Below, in pieces: positions 40,999 to 49,871 of a stretch of DNA of 64,000 nucleotides. A program made the position numbers and the translations under genes. Numbering within the stretch: the stretch's first letter is position 1; every line of letters starts with the position of its first letter. This DNA is from Klebsiella pneumoniae (GTDB taxonomy: Bacteria > Pseudomonadota > Gammaproteobacteria > Steroidobacterales > Steroidobacteraceae), in NCBI GenBank assembly GCA_945873095.1, contig CAMCBU010000002.1:62001-126000 (forward strand), in the 5' to 3' direction. The notes under the pieces are model-generated. The model searched no databases. It was not told the DNA's origin and saw only the letters and a list, made by a program, of their open reading frames with translations.

Positions 40999-43239
40999 AT
41001 GCGTGCGTGGCACTCGATCGTTGTCATCTCCTTGACCGGACTACTCGTGAGCTGCGGCGGCGGTGGCGGCCCGCCGCCCGCGCCGACCGTCACCTTCTCG
41101 GCAGCCACAGCAGACGCCCGCATTGGTGCAACCGTCGCGCTGACGTGGTCGTCGACCAATGCCGACGCTTGTACCGCAGGGGGCGATTGGGCGGGGTCCC
41201 TCGCGAGCTCCGGAAGCCAATCGGTCAACATCACCAAAGAATTATCAAGCTTCACCCTCTCGTGCAGCGGTCGCGGTGGCAGCGCCAACGGCAGTGCAGC
41301 GGTCACCGGCTGGAATGCGCCCACATTGTCACTGACGGCATCCGACTCCGATCTGCTCGCTGGCAACACTGCCAAGCTTGATTGGGCGGCAAGCCATATC
41401 AAAAACTGTCGCGGCACAGCCGGCTTCACCGAATCGGTGGCGACCTCGGGCAGCTTGACCACGCCCGCCTTGACGCAAACGGTGACCTACGCGCTCGAGT
41501 GCTCTAACCCAGCGTATCCGGCCGTCAACTCCAGCGTCACGATCACGGTTGCCGATACATTCGAACTTTTAGTCACGGCGAAATATGAGCGCCCGGGACC
41601 GAGCAAGATCAACTCGTCGGGTCGGCTCGAAGCGGACATGGAAAACCCGGTGACGAGTGGTATTCGCAACGTCTATATCGAGCTACAAGACGGTGTCGGT
41701 AACAAGATCGCCGGAACGCATGCATCGGATGCTGGGAGCGTGCGCTTCACTGGTCTCGATCCCAAGAAAAAATATACGCCGGTCATCAAATCAGTCGGCA
41801 AGAACAGTAGCGGTTTCGAGATCCATGTGCTCGACAATATGCGCCCGGTATCAACGGCGGCAAGCACGCTGCGGACTCGCTATGAGCCCTATCTCAATCG
41901 AGCCACCGAATACACGCCTGACCCCAAGCGACTCAAGCAGGCGACGGAACTGACGGCAAGACTCGGGTGGGACGCCACTCTCAAAATCCTGCGGGATGAT
42001 CAGCGTATCTCGGCACCTTATATCGTCCTCGCTGATGCCATGGAGCAACAAGCGTACGTAGCGCAGAACGGCGCGGTGAATTCGGTGGATAGTGTTTCGA
42101 TACTTTGGAGCGCACAAAACAAAGGCGGCGCCACCGATAACAACAACTACGATCGCGGCTTCGTACGCAGCTCGGGTGCTTTTTATTCTCGTAGCGCCGT
42201 CACGATCGCGGCAGATGGCAGGGTGAACGCCGGCGGCGCCGAAAATATTCCACATATTTTTCTCTCAGGCGCACCCGCATTCGAATTGCAGGAACTCTCG
42301 ACTGCGATCACCGCGCACGAGATGACGCACTTCACGCAGGACAAGTCGCAGCGCAACTATTCACCGGGCGGGCCCCACTCCGAGCGCGGTGAGCACCAAG
42401 ATATTGCGCTGGTCCAGCACGAGGGACTCGCCACGGGAACGGCCTTGATGATCGCAAAGGCTCCCACGCTCGACCGGTTCATCTTGCGTGATGGCTCGGT
42501 GCGCGCGGTACGCAGTGACTATCGCAGCAACGACACCCCGCTCGGCTGGTTTCAAGAGCGAACGGTGATCCAGTTCATCTGGCGCCTGTTTGATCCGGCC
42601 GGTTCGATCAAACTTTCGGGCCCGCAGATTCTGGCGCCGTTTTATTCTGGAGATTGGCGCAGCGGCACCTTTGGGCCCAACGTCTGGGCTTACGCCGATA
42701 TTTTGAAGAAACAGCACCCGACCCTCGCCGGAAATATCGATGCCGTCGGCTCGTCACTCAACATCACCCTTGCCGGTAACGACCAATGGGGCTCGACCGA
42801 ATCGATCCTGGGCAATCGTTCCGCGGGTCAGACGTTCCCGATCTTCACGCGGGTGCCGTTGAACGGTTCGGTGACGGTTTGTGCCGCTGGCAGCGCCAAC
42901 GAATACAACAAACTATCGAACCGTCGCTACCTGCGCTTCGAGGGTGACGGGAGCGCCCGGCGATACACCGTCAGCGCGCCCGCCGATCACATTCCCGTGT
43001 TTGTCGTTGCGCGGACCACTGGCGCGCTCGCTGGCGGCTACGCCAAGGGTGCGCGCAGTATTTTCGTCGACCAAACGATTCCCTCCGAGGGCAGTTGGGG
43101 TTGGGTCGGCGAGTGCAGCATCGTGCTGAGCTCCGTCGCCGAGACCACCCGCACCGAATGTTCGGCGACAAGCTACACTGCCCCCGCAGAGCAATGCTTC
43201 ACCATCACGGCCGCACCCGTGCCGGCTCCGCCGCCCTGA
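40999..43239 (+). CDS. Surface lipoprotein with a putative zinc-metallopeptidase domain
   Basis: The 746-residue protein has a lipoprotein signal (LTGLLVSC followed by a glycine-rich linker) and two Ig-like repeats (around ALTWSSTNADACTAGG and KLDWAASHIKNCRGTAG). A central domain has HEMTH at 440-444 and a downstream HEG at 474-476. H440, H444 and E475 could bind zinc, with E441 as base, as in gluzincin peptidases. A cysteine-containing beta region closes the protein. I do not recognise a named family. It follows the TonB receptor on the same strand by 47 bp but need not be co-regulated. It is probably exported to the outer membrane or cell surface. Confidence 0.75.
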   Translation: MRAWHSIVVISLTGLLVSCGGGGGPPPAPTVTFSAATADARIGATVALTWSSTNADACTAGGDWAGSLASSGSQSVNITKELSSFTLSCSGRGGSANGSAAVTGWNAPTLSLTASDSDLLAGNTAKLDWAASHIKNCRGTAGFTESVATSGSLTTPALTQTVTYALECSNPAYPAVNSSVTITVADTFELLVTAKYERPGPSKINSSGRLEADMENPVTSGIRNVYIELQDGVGNKIAGTHASDAGSVRFTGLDPKKKYTPVIKSVGKNSSGFEIHVLDNMRPVSTAASTLRTRYEPYLNRATEYTPDPKRLKQATELTARLGWDATLKILRDDQRISAPYIVLADAMEQQAYVAQNGAVNSVDSVSILWSAQNKGGATDNNNYDRGFVRSSGAFYSRSAVTIAADGRVNAGGAENIPHIFLSGAPAFELQELSTAITAHEMTHFTQDKSQRNYSPGGPHSERGEHQDIALVQHEGLATGTALMIAKAPTLDRFILRDGSVRAVRSDYRSNDTPLGWFQERTVIQFIWRLFDPAGSIKLSGPQILAPFYSGDWRSGTFGPNVWAYADILKKQHPTLAGNIDAVGSSLNITLAGNDQWGSTESILGNRSAGQTFPIFTRVPLNGSVTVCAAGSANEYNKLSNRRYLRFEGDGSARRYTVSAPADHIPVFVVARTTGALAGGYAKGARSIFVDQTIPSEGSWGWVGECSIVLSSVAETTRTECSATSYTAPAEQCFTITAAPVPAPPP

Positions 43240-43256
43240 ACCTGAGGCTCACCCCG

Positions 43257-43751
43257 ATGCCGTGCTTGCTGATGTCGCGCGTTTTCTTTGGTCTGCTCAC
43301 GCTGACGATGTTCGGCATCGCTCAGCCGCTCGCACACGCGCACGAGATCGACGAAGGGCTAGAACTGGGCGCTGCGATCACGATCACGAGCAACGATCCG
43401 GTGCAGGCCACCCTCAGCTTGACGCCTCGCATCGCTTTCAAAGCCGTGATCGTCGAATTACCCAATGCAGCCGGCGGTGCCGTCCGGGCTTGCGATTTCG
43501 GCAGCCTCGTCGCAGGGCAAACGTATCGTTGCTCCGTCGCGGGCAAAGTGGTCGACGATGACACCGGCCTTGTCATCGCGATCAGCGGCACACGCGCGGT
43601 GCCGGTCGCGGGACACGACGACTTGTCGTACAAGGCCTTTACGGTGCCAAACCCGCGCTACGACGCACTCGCGCAAGCGCAGCGCAAAACGGCGCAACTG
43701 CGCAAGCGAGCGACGACGCTCGATTCGAAACCCGCGAGCGTCCGTCAGTAG
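43257..43751 (+). CDS. Secreted protein of unknown function
   Basis: The 164-residue precursor starts at 43257 after a GAGG ribosome-binding site and has a signal peptide cleaved after AHAHEI or nearby. The mature part is a beta-rich domain of about 95 residues with two cysteines (RACDFG and YRCSV), followed by a basic C-terminal helix. No known family is recognised. It lies 17 bp after the lipoprotein gene on the same strand and could be its partner. Confidence 0.6.
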   Translation: MPCLLMSRVFFGLLTLTMFGIAQPLAHAHEIDEGLELGAAITITSNDPVQATLSLTPRIAFKAVIVELPNAAGGAVRACDFGSLVAGQTYRCSVAGKVVDDDTGLVIAISGTRAVPVAGHDDLSYKAFTVPNPRYDALAQAQRKTAQLRKRATTLDSKPASVRQ

Positions 43752-43753
43752 GC

Positions 43754-43776
43754 ATTCGGTGACGCGTGTCACGAAT
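43754..43776 (+). terminator. Hairpin after the secreted-protein gene, weak terminator candidate
   Basis: ATTCGGTGAC and GTCACGAAT flank a GCGT loop with one bulged base, 2 bp after the stop codon. No T run follows, so it is only a weak terminator candidate. Confidence 0.3.
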
Positions 43777-43832
43777 CCCAGGGTCAGGCTCGGCGCTCAT
43801 CGGCCGTTACCTTTCTCGGGGAAGGTGCGTCC

Positions 43833-44537
43833 ATGCTCGATTATTCACAATTTGCCATTAGTGATACCCATGCCCGCGGGCTACGTCGCGAATCCGATCG
43901 GGGCGTGGCAAGCCGCTTGGCGACCTACCGTCTATCCCGCAAGCCAGATCGCTTCGGACCGCGAGTCCGATCGACTCACGAGGCCTTGTTTGCCACGCTC
44001 GGGCCGGAGCGAGTCGTCCTGATCGAACGAACCAAGAAGCTCGCCATGTGGGCGTATAGCGAGCTCAACGCCACCGGCTTTTATCAATTGCGCGGCGAGT
44101 CGGTGCAACGATGTGGCGGACGGCTCGCGACGGACGTGCAGAACTATCCGCTGTTGGCGACGCCGCACTTCTACGAGCGCGTCATCCAAGGCTTCAAGTT
44201 CGAGGGCCACACGCTGATCACGACCCTGATCGACGTCGTGCGCCTGCTGATCGCTCAAGTGGGCTGGGCCGACAGCGCCCCGTCCGAGCAGTGGCCAACC
44301 TGGGATCGGCGTGGCAACGCCTGGTTTGCGCTGGAGTACGGCCTCGCCGCCGGGGATATCCCGGCCTACGGGGAAGTGGTGCTCCGCACCATCATGCCGA
44401 CCGCGAGCTTGCACAGCGCCCGGCGGGCCGACTGGGAGAGCATGCGCGAGAGCGGCCATCTGGTGTCGGTGTTGGAGCCGCTGCCGACCAACGGCTATAA
44501 TCCAGCGGTTTTCAACACCCGCCGGACACCCACGTGA
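43833..44537 (+). CDS. Hypothetical protein
   Basis: The 234-residue soluble protein has no signal peptide or membrane segment and no family I can name. It has a basic N-terminal region (to about residue 55) and a central mixed helical region with several tryptophans (WAYSEL, GWADS, WPTWDRRGNAW). A clear GGGGAAGG ribosome-binding site precedes the ATG. The stop overlaps the GTG start of the cytochrome c5 gene, which supports it as a real, co-translated gene. Confidence 0.6.
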   Translation: MLDYSQFAISDTHARGLRRESDRGVASRLATYRLSRKPDRFGPRVRSTHEALFATLGPERVVLIERTKKLAMWAYSELNATGFYQLRGESVQRCGGRLATDVQNYPLLATPHFYERVIQGFKFEGHTLITTLIDVVRLLIAQVGWADSAPSEQWPTWDRRGNAWFALEYGLAAGDIPAYGEVVLRTIMPTASLHSARRADWESMRESGHLVSVLEPLPTNGYNPAVFNTRRTPT

Positions 44538-45040
44538 GCAATCAGGACTCCAAGTTTTTCAATATCTTCAGTCTCGTACTCGGCATCCTGATCGTGATTG
44601 CGATCCTGCTGTTTGCCTTGGCTCGCGGCGTCGGCAACGACACTCAAAAAGCACACCTGCTGACCGAGCCCAAGTACGTGGCGGACGTCGAACGTAACCT
44701 GACTTCGGTTCGTGTGGCCGTCGCAGGCCTCGACAACGCCGCTCTCGCGATCGCGCCGGGCGCAGGCGCCATGACGACGGCGATGGCGGTGCTCACGGAT
44801 GGGCCGAGTGTCTACGAGCAAGTCTGCGGCGCGTGCCACACGGGCGGTATCGCCGGCGCGCCGAAGACGGGTGACGCCGCTGTTTGGGCGCCGCGCATCG
44901 CTCAAGGCAAGGCGACGCTCTACAAACACGCGATCGAGGGCTACACGGGGAAAGCCGGTGTGATGCCTGCGAAGGGTGGTCGAGCGGATCTGTCGGACGA
45001 GCTGATTCAAGCGGCCGTCGATCACATGCTCGCGCAGTAG
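44534..45040 (+). CDS. Cytochrome c5-family monohaem protein
   Basis: The 168-residue protein has an N-terminal membrane anchor (about 9-31) and a C-terminal class-I cytochrome domain with the haem site VCGACH and the axial methionine in AGVMPAKGG. It should be a membrane-tethered periplasmic electron carrier. The GTG start overlaps the previous stop. A strong terminator follows inside the convergent comM gene. Confidence 0.87.
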   Translation: MSNQDSKFFNIFSLVLGILIVIAILLFALARGVGNDTQKAHLLTEPKYVADVERNLTSVRVAVAGLDNAALAIAPGAGAMTTAMAVLTDGPSVYEQVCGACHTGGIAGAPKTGDAAVWAPRIAQGKATLYKHAIEGYTGKAGVMPAKGGRADLSDELIQAAVDHMLAQ

Positions 45041-45045
45041 TCGCC

Positions 45046-46584
45046 TCAAGCGCCCAAAGATCGTCGTAACTGAAACGCCTCGGCAAGGTGCTCCTCGCCG
45101 GGGCGTTTTTTTTGATCGAGATCGGCCAACGTCCGTGCAACACGCAAGGTGCGATCGTAACCGCGCATGCTGAGGCCGAGTTTGCTGCGCATCGCGGCAA
45201 GCAAGCGACGGCCGGCCGCGTCAGGCTCGGCGAAGGCGGCCAGTTGCGCGCCTTCGAGTCGGGCGTTCGAGCAAGCCTGTCGCTCTTGCTGCTGGCGGCG
45301 CGCACTGCAGATTCGGGAGCGAATCGCCGTCTCGTCGACTTCGCGTAGCGCCCGGCTGTCATCACGAAGATCGGCATCACTGACCGCCTCGAGTGCGATA
45401 CGCAGGTCGATTCGATCGAGAAGCGGTCCCGATAGCCGCGCGGTGTAGCGCTCGACCTGCGAATCAGAACAGCGGCAAAGACCCGAGCGAGAGCCGCGTT
45501 GTCCGCAAGGACACGGGTTCATCGCGGCAACCAACTGGAACCTCGCCGGGTAGTCAGCCGCAGCCTCGGCGCGAACGATGGACACCACGCCGGTCTCGAG
45601 TGGCTCGCGCAGGGCCTCGAGAACCCGCCGATCGAACTCCGGCAACTCGTCAAGGAACAGCACGCCGCGATGCGCGAGGGTGATCTCACCGGCGCGGGCA
45701 GAGGCACCACCACCGATGATCGCACTAGCCGATGCGCCATGATGCGGCGAGCGAAACGGACGGGATATCCGACCCTGCGAACTCGCGGGCGTTCGCCCGC
45801 CGGTGATCGAGGCGATCATCGCGACCTCGAGCTCTTCTTCCGGTGACAGTGGCGGCAGCAAACCCGCCAGACGCGCAGCGAGCATGCTCTTGCCGCAGCC
45901 CGGTGGACCCATCAGCAGCAAACTATGCTCGCCCGCCGCGGCCACCTCGAGGGCTCGCTTACCCGATGCTTGACCCCGCACATCCGCCAACGCGGCCATC
46001 GGTGGCGCAACGGCGGACTCGTCGTGCGATCGAACGCTGCCTCGCACCCGGGTCAGCTCGCGACGGCCTTCGAGGTAATCGCACACTTCCTGCAGGGTGT
46101 CGGCGATGACGACCTGCGCACCCACCAAGTGGCGTAACTCCGGTGCGTTGTCGCGCGCGACGATCACGTCGTGACCGGCCGCCTGCGCTGCCGCGGCTGC
46201 GGGCAGCGCACCTCGAACGGCGCGCAATTCTCCCGCCAGGCCAAGCTCAGCGAAACATTCGATGCGCTCGAGACTAGATCTCGGCCGCAGCTGACCCGAG
46301 GCGGACAGGATGCCCAGAGCGATCGCCAGATCGAACCGACCGCCATCTTTGGGCAAGTCAGCCGGGGCGAGATTGACGGTGATACGACCTGCGGGCAATT
46401 CGAAGCCCGTCGTGCTGATCGCTGCCCTGACTCGCTCCCGACTTTCTTTGACCTCGGTCGAAAGCAGACCCACGATGTGAAAACAGGGCAGCCCGTTACC
46501 GAGATAAACCTCGATCTGCACTGGCGGCGACTGCAATCCCACCTGCCCTCGGCAAGCCACCCGCGCGACACTCACGGCGCTCAC
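45046..46584 (-). CDS. comM: ComM/YifB-family AAA+ helicase
   Basis: ComM is a hexameric helicase that aids branch migration during natural transformation. The 512-residue protein has an N-terminal Lon-type fold domain, the AAA+ core with LLMGPPGCGKSMLAARL (Walker A) and GVLFLDELPEF (Walker B), and a C-terminal Mg-chelatase-like region containing a CPCG cysteine pair. The GTG start at 46584 overlaps the ubiK stop (GTGA). Annotation as magnesium chelatase would be incorrect. Together with dprA it suggests a competence apparatus. Confidence 0.93.
   Translation of the reverse strand: MSAVSVARVACRGQVGLQSPPVQIEVYLGNGLPCFHIVGLLSTEVKESRERVRAAISTTGFELPAGRITVNLAPADLPKDGGRFDLAIALGILSASGQLRPRSSLERIECFAELGLAGELRAVRGALPAAAAAQAAGHDVIVARDNAPELRHLVGAQVVIADTLQEVCDYLEGRRELTRVRGSVRSHDESAVAPPMAALADVRGQASGKRALEVAAAGEHSLLLMGPPGCGKSMLAARLAGLLPPLSPEEELEVAMIASITGGRTPASSQGRISRPFRSPHHGASASAIIGGGASARAGEITLAHRGVLFLDELPEFDRRVLEALREPLETGVVSIVRAEAAADYPARFQLVAAMNPCPCGQRGSRSGLCRCSDSQVERYTARLSGPLLDRIDLRIALEAVSDADLRDDSRALREVDETAIRSRICSARRQQQERQACSNARLEGAQLAAFAEPDAAGRRLLAAMRSKLGLSMRGYDRTLRVARTLADLDQKKRPGEEHLAEAFQLRRSLGA
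45074..45113 (+). terminator. Intrinsic terminator of the cytochrome c5 gene, inside comM
   Basis: AACGCCTCGGC (45074-45084) pairs with GCCGGGGCGTT (45097-45107) with one G-U wobble and a 12-base loop. The run of eight T is at 45106-45113. It lies within the last codons of comM, read on the other strand. This repeats the arrangement at polA/engB. Confidence 0.85.
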
Positions 46585-46847
46585 TCCCGCGGCGCGTCGG
46601 CCGACTTGGCCTCCAAGGCCGCGAGGCGTCGCTCGAGTTCGGTGACCTGCGCTCGGGTTCGCTCGAGCACCTTCGCTTGCGCGAGAAATTCGTCGCGCGA
46701 GAGCAGGTCGAGCTTGGTCAGATTGGCCTGCAGCACGGCGCGGAAATTATCTTCGATGTCCCGACGCAGACCCTGTGTGGAGTCTTGAAGGGACGTCGGC
46801 AGCGAACCGAGCAGGCGTCTGACGAGGTCGTCGATTTTCTGGTCCAT
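46581..46847 (-). CDS. ubiK: Ubiquinone biosynthesis accessory factor UbiK
   Basis: The 88-residue protein has an N-terminal amphipathic helix and a C-terminal coiled coil (about 50-80: AQAKVLERTRAQVTELERRL), as in the BMFP/UbiK family. UbiK supports aerobic ubiquinone synthesis, interacting with UbiJ. It overlaps comM in a GTGA junction, a common gammaproteobacterial neighbourhood. It diverges from glnK. Confidence 0.87.
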   Translation of the reverse strand: MDQKIDDLVRRLLGSLPTSLQDSTQGLRRDIEDNFRAVLQANLTKLDLLSRDEFLAQAKVLERTRAQVTELERRLAALEAKSADAPRE

Positions 46848-46886
46848 GACATGACTCTCCGGGCCTTACTGCCCTTTTATGACGCA

Positions 46887-46939
46887 GCACCGAACGAGCC
46901 GGTGCCAAAACGGTGCGGAGCAACGGCTCAATTTGCACC
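46887..46939 (+). promoter_or_regulatory. Cluster of four NtrC-like half-sites
   Basis: Half-sites GCACC (46887-46891), GGTGC (46901-46905), GGTGC (46912-46916) and GCACC (46935-46939) lie 40-92 bp upstream of a sigma-54 promoter. NtrC binds GCAC and GTGC inverted pairs. None of these pairs has the canonical spacing, so the assignment is tentative. Their position suits an enhancer for glnK-amtB. Confidence 0.3.
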
Positions 46940-46978
46940 AAGAAGCGACAAAACGACGGCTTGAGCGGCGATCCGGTG

Positions 46979-46994
46979 TGGCACGGATACTGCA
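46979..46994 (+). promoter_or_regulatory. Sigma-54 promoter of glnK-amtB
   Basis: TGGCACGGATACTGCA matches the -24/-12 consensus TGGCAC, five bases, TTGCW at ten of eleven fixed positions, with exact spacing. It is 120 bp upstream of glnK. Sigma-54 plus NtrC control of glnK-amtB is standard in Proteobacteria, so function is well supported. Confidence 0.85.
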
Positions 46995-47113
46995 ATTCAA
47001 AAACTATCGAACCGTCGCTGCGAAGGATACCGCGCCGATGGTCGGGACGCCGAGTCGCATTCCTGATGTGACGAAGCGGTTAATCGTTCGATTCCAAAGG
47101 GATGGCCCGTGCG

Positions 47114-47452
47114 ATGAAGATGATCACCGCCATCATCCGTCCCTTCAAGTTGGACGATCTCGAGTTGGCTGTCGCGCAACTGGGTGTGCAAGGCATGACG
47201 ATTCTCGAGGTACGCGGATATGGCGCCGAACTCGGACATCTCGAGATCTATCGCGCCGCCGAATACCAAGTGGATTTCGTCGCGCGCATCCAAGTGCTGA
47301 TCGCGGTCGACGAAAGCATCGTCGAGCCGGTGGTCGAAGCGATCGCGAACGTGACGCGAACCGGCAAGGTCGGCGACGGACGTATTTTCGTATCCGGGAT
47401 CGAGCAGGCGATTCGCATACGCACGGGCGAAACCGGCGTGGCGGCCACCTGA
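47114..47452 (+). CDS. glnK: PII nitrogen-regulatory protein with divergent T-loop
   Basis: PII proteins sense 2-oxoglutarate and ATP/ADP and block AmtB. The 112-residue protein keeps the fold, Y51 (the uridylylation site) and the TGKVGDGRIFV and IRIRTGE motifs. It differs at key T-loop and ligand positions: residues 38-40 are AEL instead of RQK, T43 is Leu, K58 is Arg and K90 is Arg. Q39 and K58 normally help bind 2-oxoglutarate, so sensing may differ. The start at 47114 is favoured by AAAGGGATGG 8 bp upstream; 47102 would add four residues and lack a spaced site. It precedes amtB by 28 bp, hence glnK rather than glnB. Confidence 0.88.
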   Translation: MKMITAIIRPFKLDDLELAVAQLGVQGMTILEVRGYGAELGHLEIYRAAEYQVDFVARIQVLIAVDESIVEPVVEAIANVTRTGKVGDGRIFVSGIEQAIRIRTGETGVAAT

Positions 47453-47480
47453 AGTCAATGACGAGCAGGGAGTATCGACA

Positions 47481-48908
47481 ATGCTGAACAGACAACGGCT
47501 GATTGGGAAAAGATGGCTCGGCGGATTGTTCGCCGCGATCGCTGCAGCGACCCCGCTGTTGGCGCTGGCACAGGATGGGCCGGTGCCCGATAAGGGCGAT
47601 GTGTCTTGGATGATGGTGTCGACGATGCTCGTCATCCTGATGGTTCTGCCCGGCCTCGCACTTTTTTACGGCGGTCTCGTCCGCTCAAAGAATATTTTGT
47701 CGGTGCTGATGCAGGTGATGGTCGGATTTTCTTTGATCATCGTCCTCTGGGCCGTCTATGGATACTCGTTCGCTTTCACCGAGGGCAATGAATTCATCGG
47801 CGGGACGGCTCGTCTGTTTTTGAACGGCGTATGGGATCCGGCAGCCGGAACCTTTGCCTACGCCGCTACCTTCAGCAAAGGCGTGGTGATTCCGGAAATC
47901 AGTTTTGTCGCCTTCCAAGCCACCTTCGCCGGCATCACCTGCGCACTCATCGTCGGTGCCTTCGCCGAAAGAATGAAGTTTTCCGCGGTGCTGATTTTCA
48001 TGGTGATCTGGTTCACGATTTGCTACGTCCCGATCGCGCACATGGTTTGGTTCTGGATGGGCCCGGATGCGTATACCGATCCGAGCGTCGTAGACGCCAT
48101 GAACGCAAAAGCCGGTTTGTTGTGGCAATGGGGTGCGCTCGACTTCGCCGGCGGCACGGTCGTGCACATCAACGCCGGAGTCGCGGGCCTCGTGGGCGCC
48201 TACATGGTCGGCCGTCGCGTGGGTTACGGACGCGAGCCGATGCCGCCTCACAACCTCGTGCTCACCATGGTCGGTGCCTCGTTGCTGTGGGTCGGCTGGT
48301 TCGGCTTCAACGCCGGCTCCGCGCTCGAAGCCGGTAACTTCGCAGCACTCGCCTTCATCAACACGTTGCTCGCCACGGCGGCGGCCGTCATCGCTTGGTC
48401 CGCGGCGGAGTGGATCTTGAAAGGCCACGCTTCCATGCTCGGGGCCGCTTCGGGCGCTGTCGCCGGTCTGGTCGCCATCACGCCGGCCGCTGGTAACGTC
48501 GGCTTAATGGGTGCGATCGCCATCGGCCTGATTGCAGGTGTCGTCTGTCTGTGGGGCGTGACGGGTCTGAAGCGTCTGCTGAAAGCAGACGATTCCCTCG
48601 ATGTGTTCGGCGTACACGGTCTTGGCGGAATTCTGGGCGCCCTGCTCACCGGCGTGTTCAACACTCAGGCTCTCGGCGGTCCGGGTCTCGTCACCGATTG
48701 GGTCACGGCGTCCGTTGGCTCGAATCCGATCGCCACGCAGGTGTTGACGCAGGCGAAGGCCGTGGGCGTCACGATTGTTTGGTCGGCCGTAGCCGCCTTC
48801 ATCGCCTTCAAGGTGGCTGATTGGCTCGTCGGTCTGCGCGTTGCAGAGGAGGCCGAACGCGAAGGCCTCGATACCAACGAACACAACGAGCGCGCCTACA
48901 CCAACTGA
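47481..48908 (+). CDS. amtB: Ammonium transporter AmtB
   Basis: The 475-residue precursor has a cleavable signal peptide (to about residue 31) and eleven membrane helices with the family motifs (MVLPGLALFYGGLVRSKN, FAGGTVVHINAG, FGVHGLGG). The conserved pore histidines are in VVHINAG and GVHG. It conducts ammonium and is gated by the adjacent PII protein, with which it shares the sigma-54 promoter. A strong terminator follows. Confidence 0.95.
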   Translation: MLNRQRLIGKRWLGGLFAAIAAATPLLALAQDGPVPDKGDVSWMMVSTMLVILMVLPGLALFYGGLVRSKNILSVLMQVMVGFSLIIVLWAVYGYSFAFTEGNEFIGGTARLFLNGVWDPAAGTFAYAATFSKGVVIPEISFVAFQATFAGITCALIVGAFAERMKFSAVLIFMVIWFTICYVPIAHMVWFWMGPDAYTDPSVVDAMNAKAGLLWQWGALDFAGGTVVHINAGVAGLVGAYMVGRRVGYGREPMPPHNLVLTMVGASLLWVGWFGFNAGSALEAGNFAALAFINTLLATAAAVIAWSAAEWILKGHASMLGAASGAVAGLVAITPAAGNVGLMGAIAIGLIAGVVCLWGVTGLKRLLKADDSLDVFGVHGLGGILGALLTGVFNTQALGGPGLVTDWVTASVGSNPIATQVLTQAKAVGVTIVWSAVAAFIAFKVADWLVGLRVAEEAEREGLDTNEHNERAYTN

Positions 48909-48941
48909 GTTCTCGATTTACAGTTGTCCCCTGTAAAGCCT

Positions 48942-48979
48942 GGGGGCGGTGGTCGCAAGATCACCGCCCCGTTTTTTTT
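48942..48979 (+). terminator. Intrinsic terminator of glnK-amtB
   Basis: GGGGCGGTG (48943-48951) and CACCGCCCC (48962-48970) form a perfect 9-bp stem with a 10-base loop, followed by G and eight T. It ends the glnK-amtB transcript, 34 bp after the amtB stop. Confidence 0.93.
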
Positions 48980-49004
48980 CGCGTGGCTGATAAGATCACC
49001 GCTT

Positions 49005-49871
49005 ATGAAAACCGGTTTTCTCGGCCTTGGCGCCATGGGTGCGCCAATGGCGCGTAATCTCGCCAAAGCGGGTCTGCTGCAAGGAATCTGGAATCGAAGC
49101 CACGAGAGGGCACAAGCCCTGGCAGCGGAGTTGAGCTGCACTGCAGCAACCACTGCCGCTGCGCTCGCCGCGGAATGCGATGCGCTGATCCTGTGCGTGT
49201 CGGCCGATCGTGATGTGCTCGATGTGCTGGCGGCCCTCGAATCCGGTCTCAAACCCGGCACACTCGTGATTGACTGTTCGACGGTGAGTGCCGCCACAGC
49301 GCGAGCGGCGGCTGAGAAGCTCGCGCGACACGGCGCCCGCTTTCTCGACTGTCCCGTCAGTGGCGGTGTGGAAGGGGCTAAAAACGGCACGCTCGCCATC
49401 ATGTGCGGCGGTGATGCGACCGACTTCGAGCATGCTCGTCCGATACTCGAAACAATGGGTCGGACGGTGTGTCACTTCGGTCCGCACGGTGCTGGTCAGG
49501 CAACCAAGGCCACCAACCAGATCATGTGCGCGGGCATCATTCGCGCCGTCGGCGAAGCGATGGCCTTCGCCCAACAACAAGCGTTGCCGCTCGAGCGCGT
49601 GGTCGAAACACTCGGGCAAGGCGCCGGATCCTCATGGTATTTCGTGAACCGTGCGCCCAACATGATCCGCGGCGAATATCCGGCTGGATTTCGCATCAAG
49701 CTCCATGAAAAGGATTTGCGTATCTGTCGCGATATGGCCGCGGCGAGCGGTGTGGTTCTACCCGTCGTCGAGGATGTTTTGCGCGAGTATGCCGAGCTGA
49801 TCGCTCGCGGACACGGCGATGAAGACATTTCGGCGATCCATCGTTTGAAGGCCGAACTCTTCGCTCCATGA
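49005..49871 (+). CDS. 3-hydroxyisobutyrate/tartronate-semialdehyde-type dehydrogenase
   Basis: The 288-residue protein belongs to the beta-hydroxyacid dehydrogenase family. It has the N-terminal dinucleotide loop GFLGLGAMGAPMARNLAKAG, the substrate segment DCPVSGGVEGAKNGTL and the catalytic lysine in GAGQATKATNQ. Family substrates include 3-hydroxyisobutyrate, tartronate semialdehyde and other short hydroxy acids; which one applies is not visible. The start at 49005 matches the family N-terminus; a longer in-frame start at 48924 would begin in the terminator region. The stop overlaps dapF (ATGA). Confidence 0.88.
   Translation: MKTGFLGLGAMGAPMARNLAKAGLLQGIWNRSHERAQALAAELSCTAATTAAALAAECDALILCVSADRDVLDVLAALESGLKPGTLVIDCSTVSAATARAAAEKLARHGARFLDCPVSGGVEGAKNGTLAIMCGGDATDFEHARPILETMGRTVCHFGPHGAGQATKATNQIMCAGIIRAVGEAMAFAQQQALPLERVVETLGQGAGSSWYFVNRAPNMIRGEYPAGFRIKLHEKDLRICRDMAAASGVVLPVVEDVLREYAELIARGHGDEDISAIHRLKAELFAP

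Noticed and set aside
45046-46584. Magnesium chelatase subunit ChlI
   Set aside because: The N-terminal Lon-type domain, cysteine motif and ubiK neighbour identify ComM/YifB, and no chlorophyll genes are nearby.
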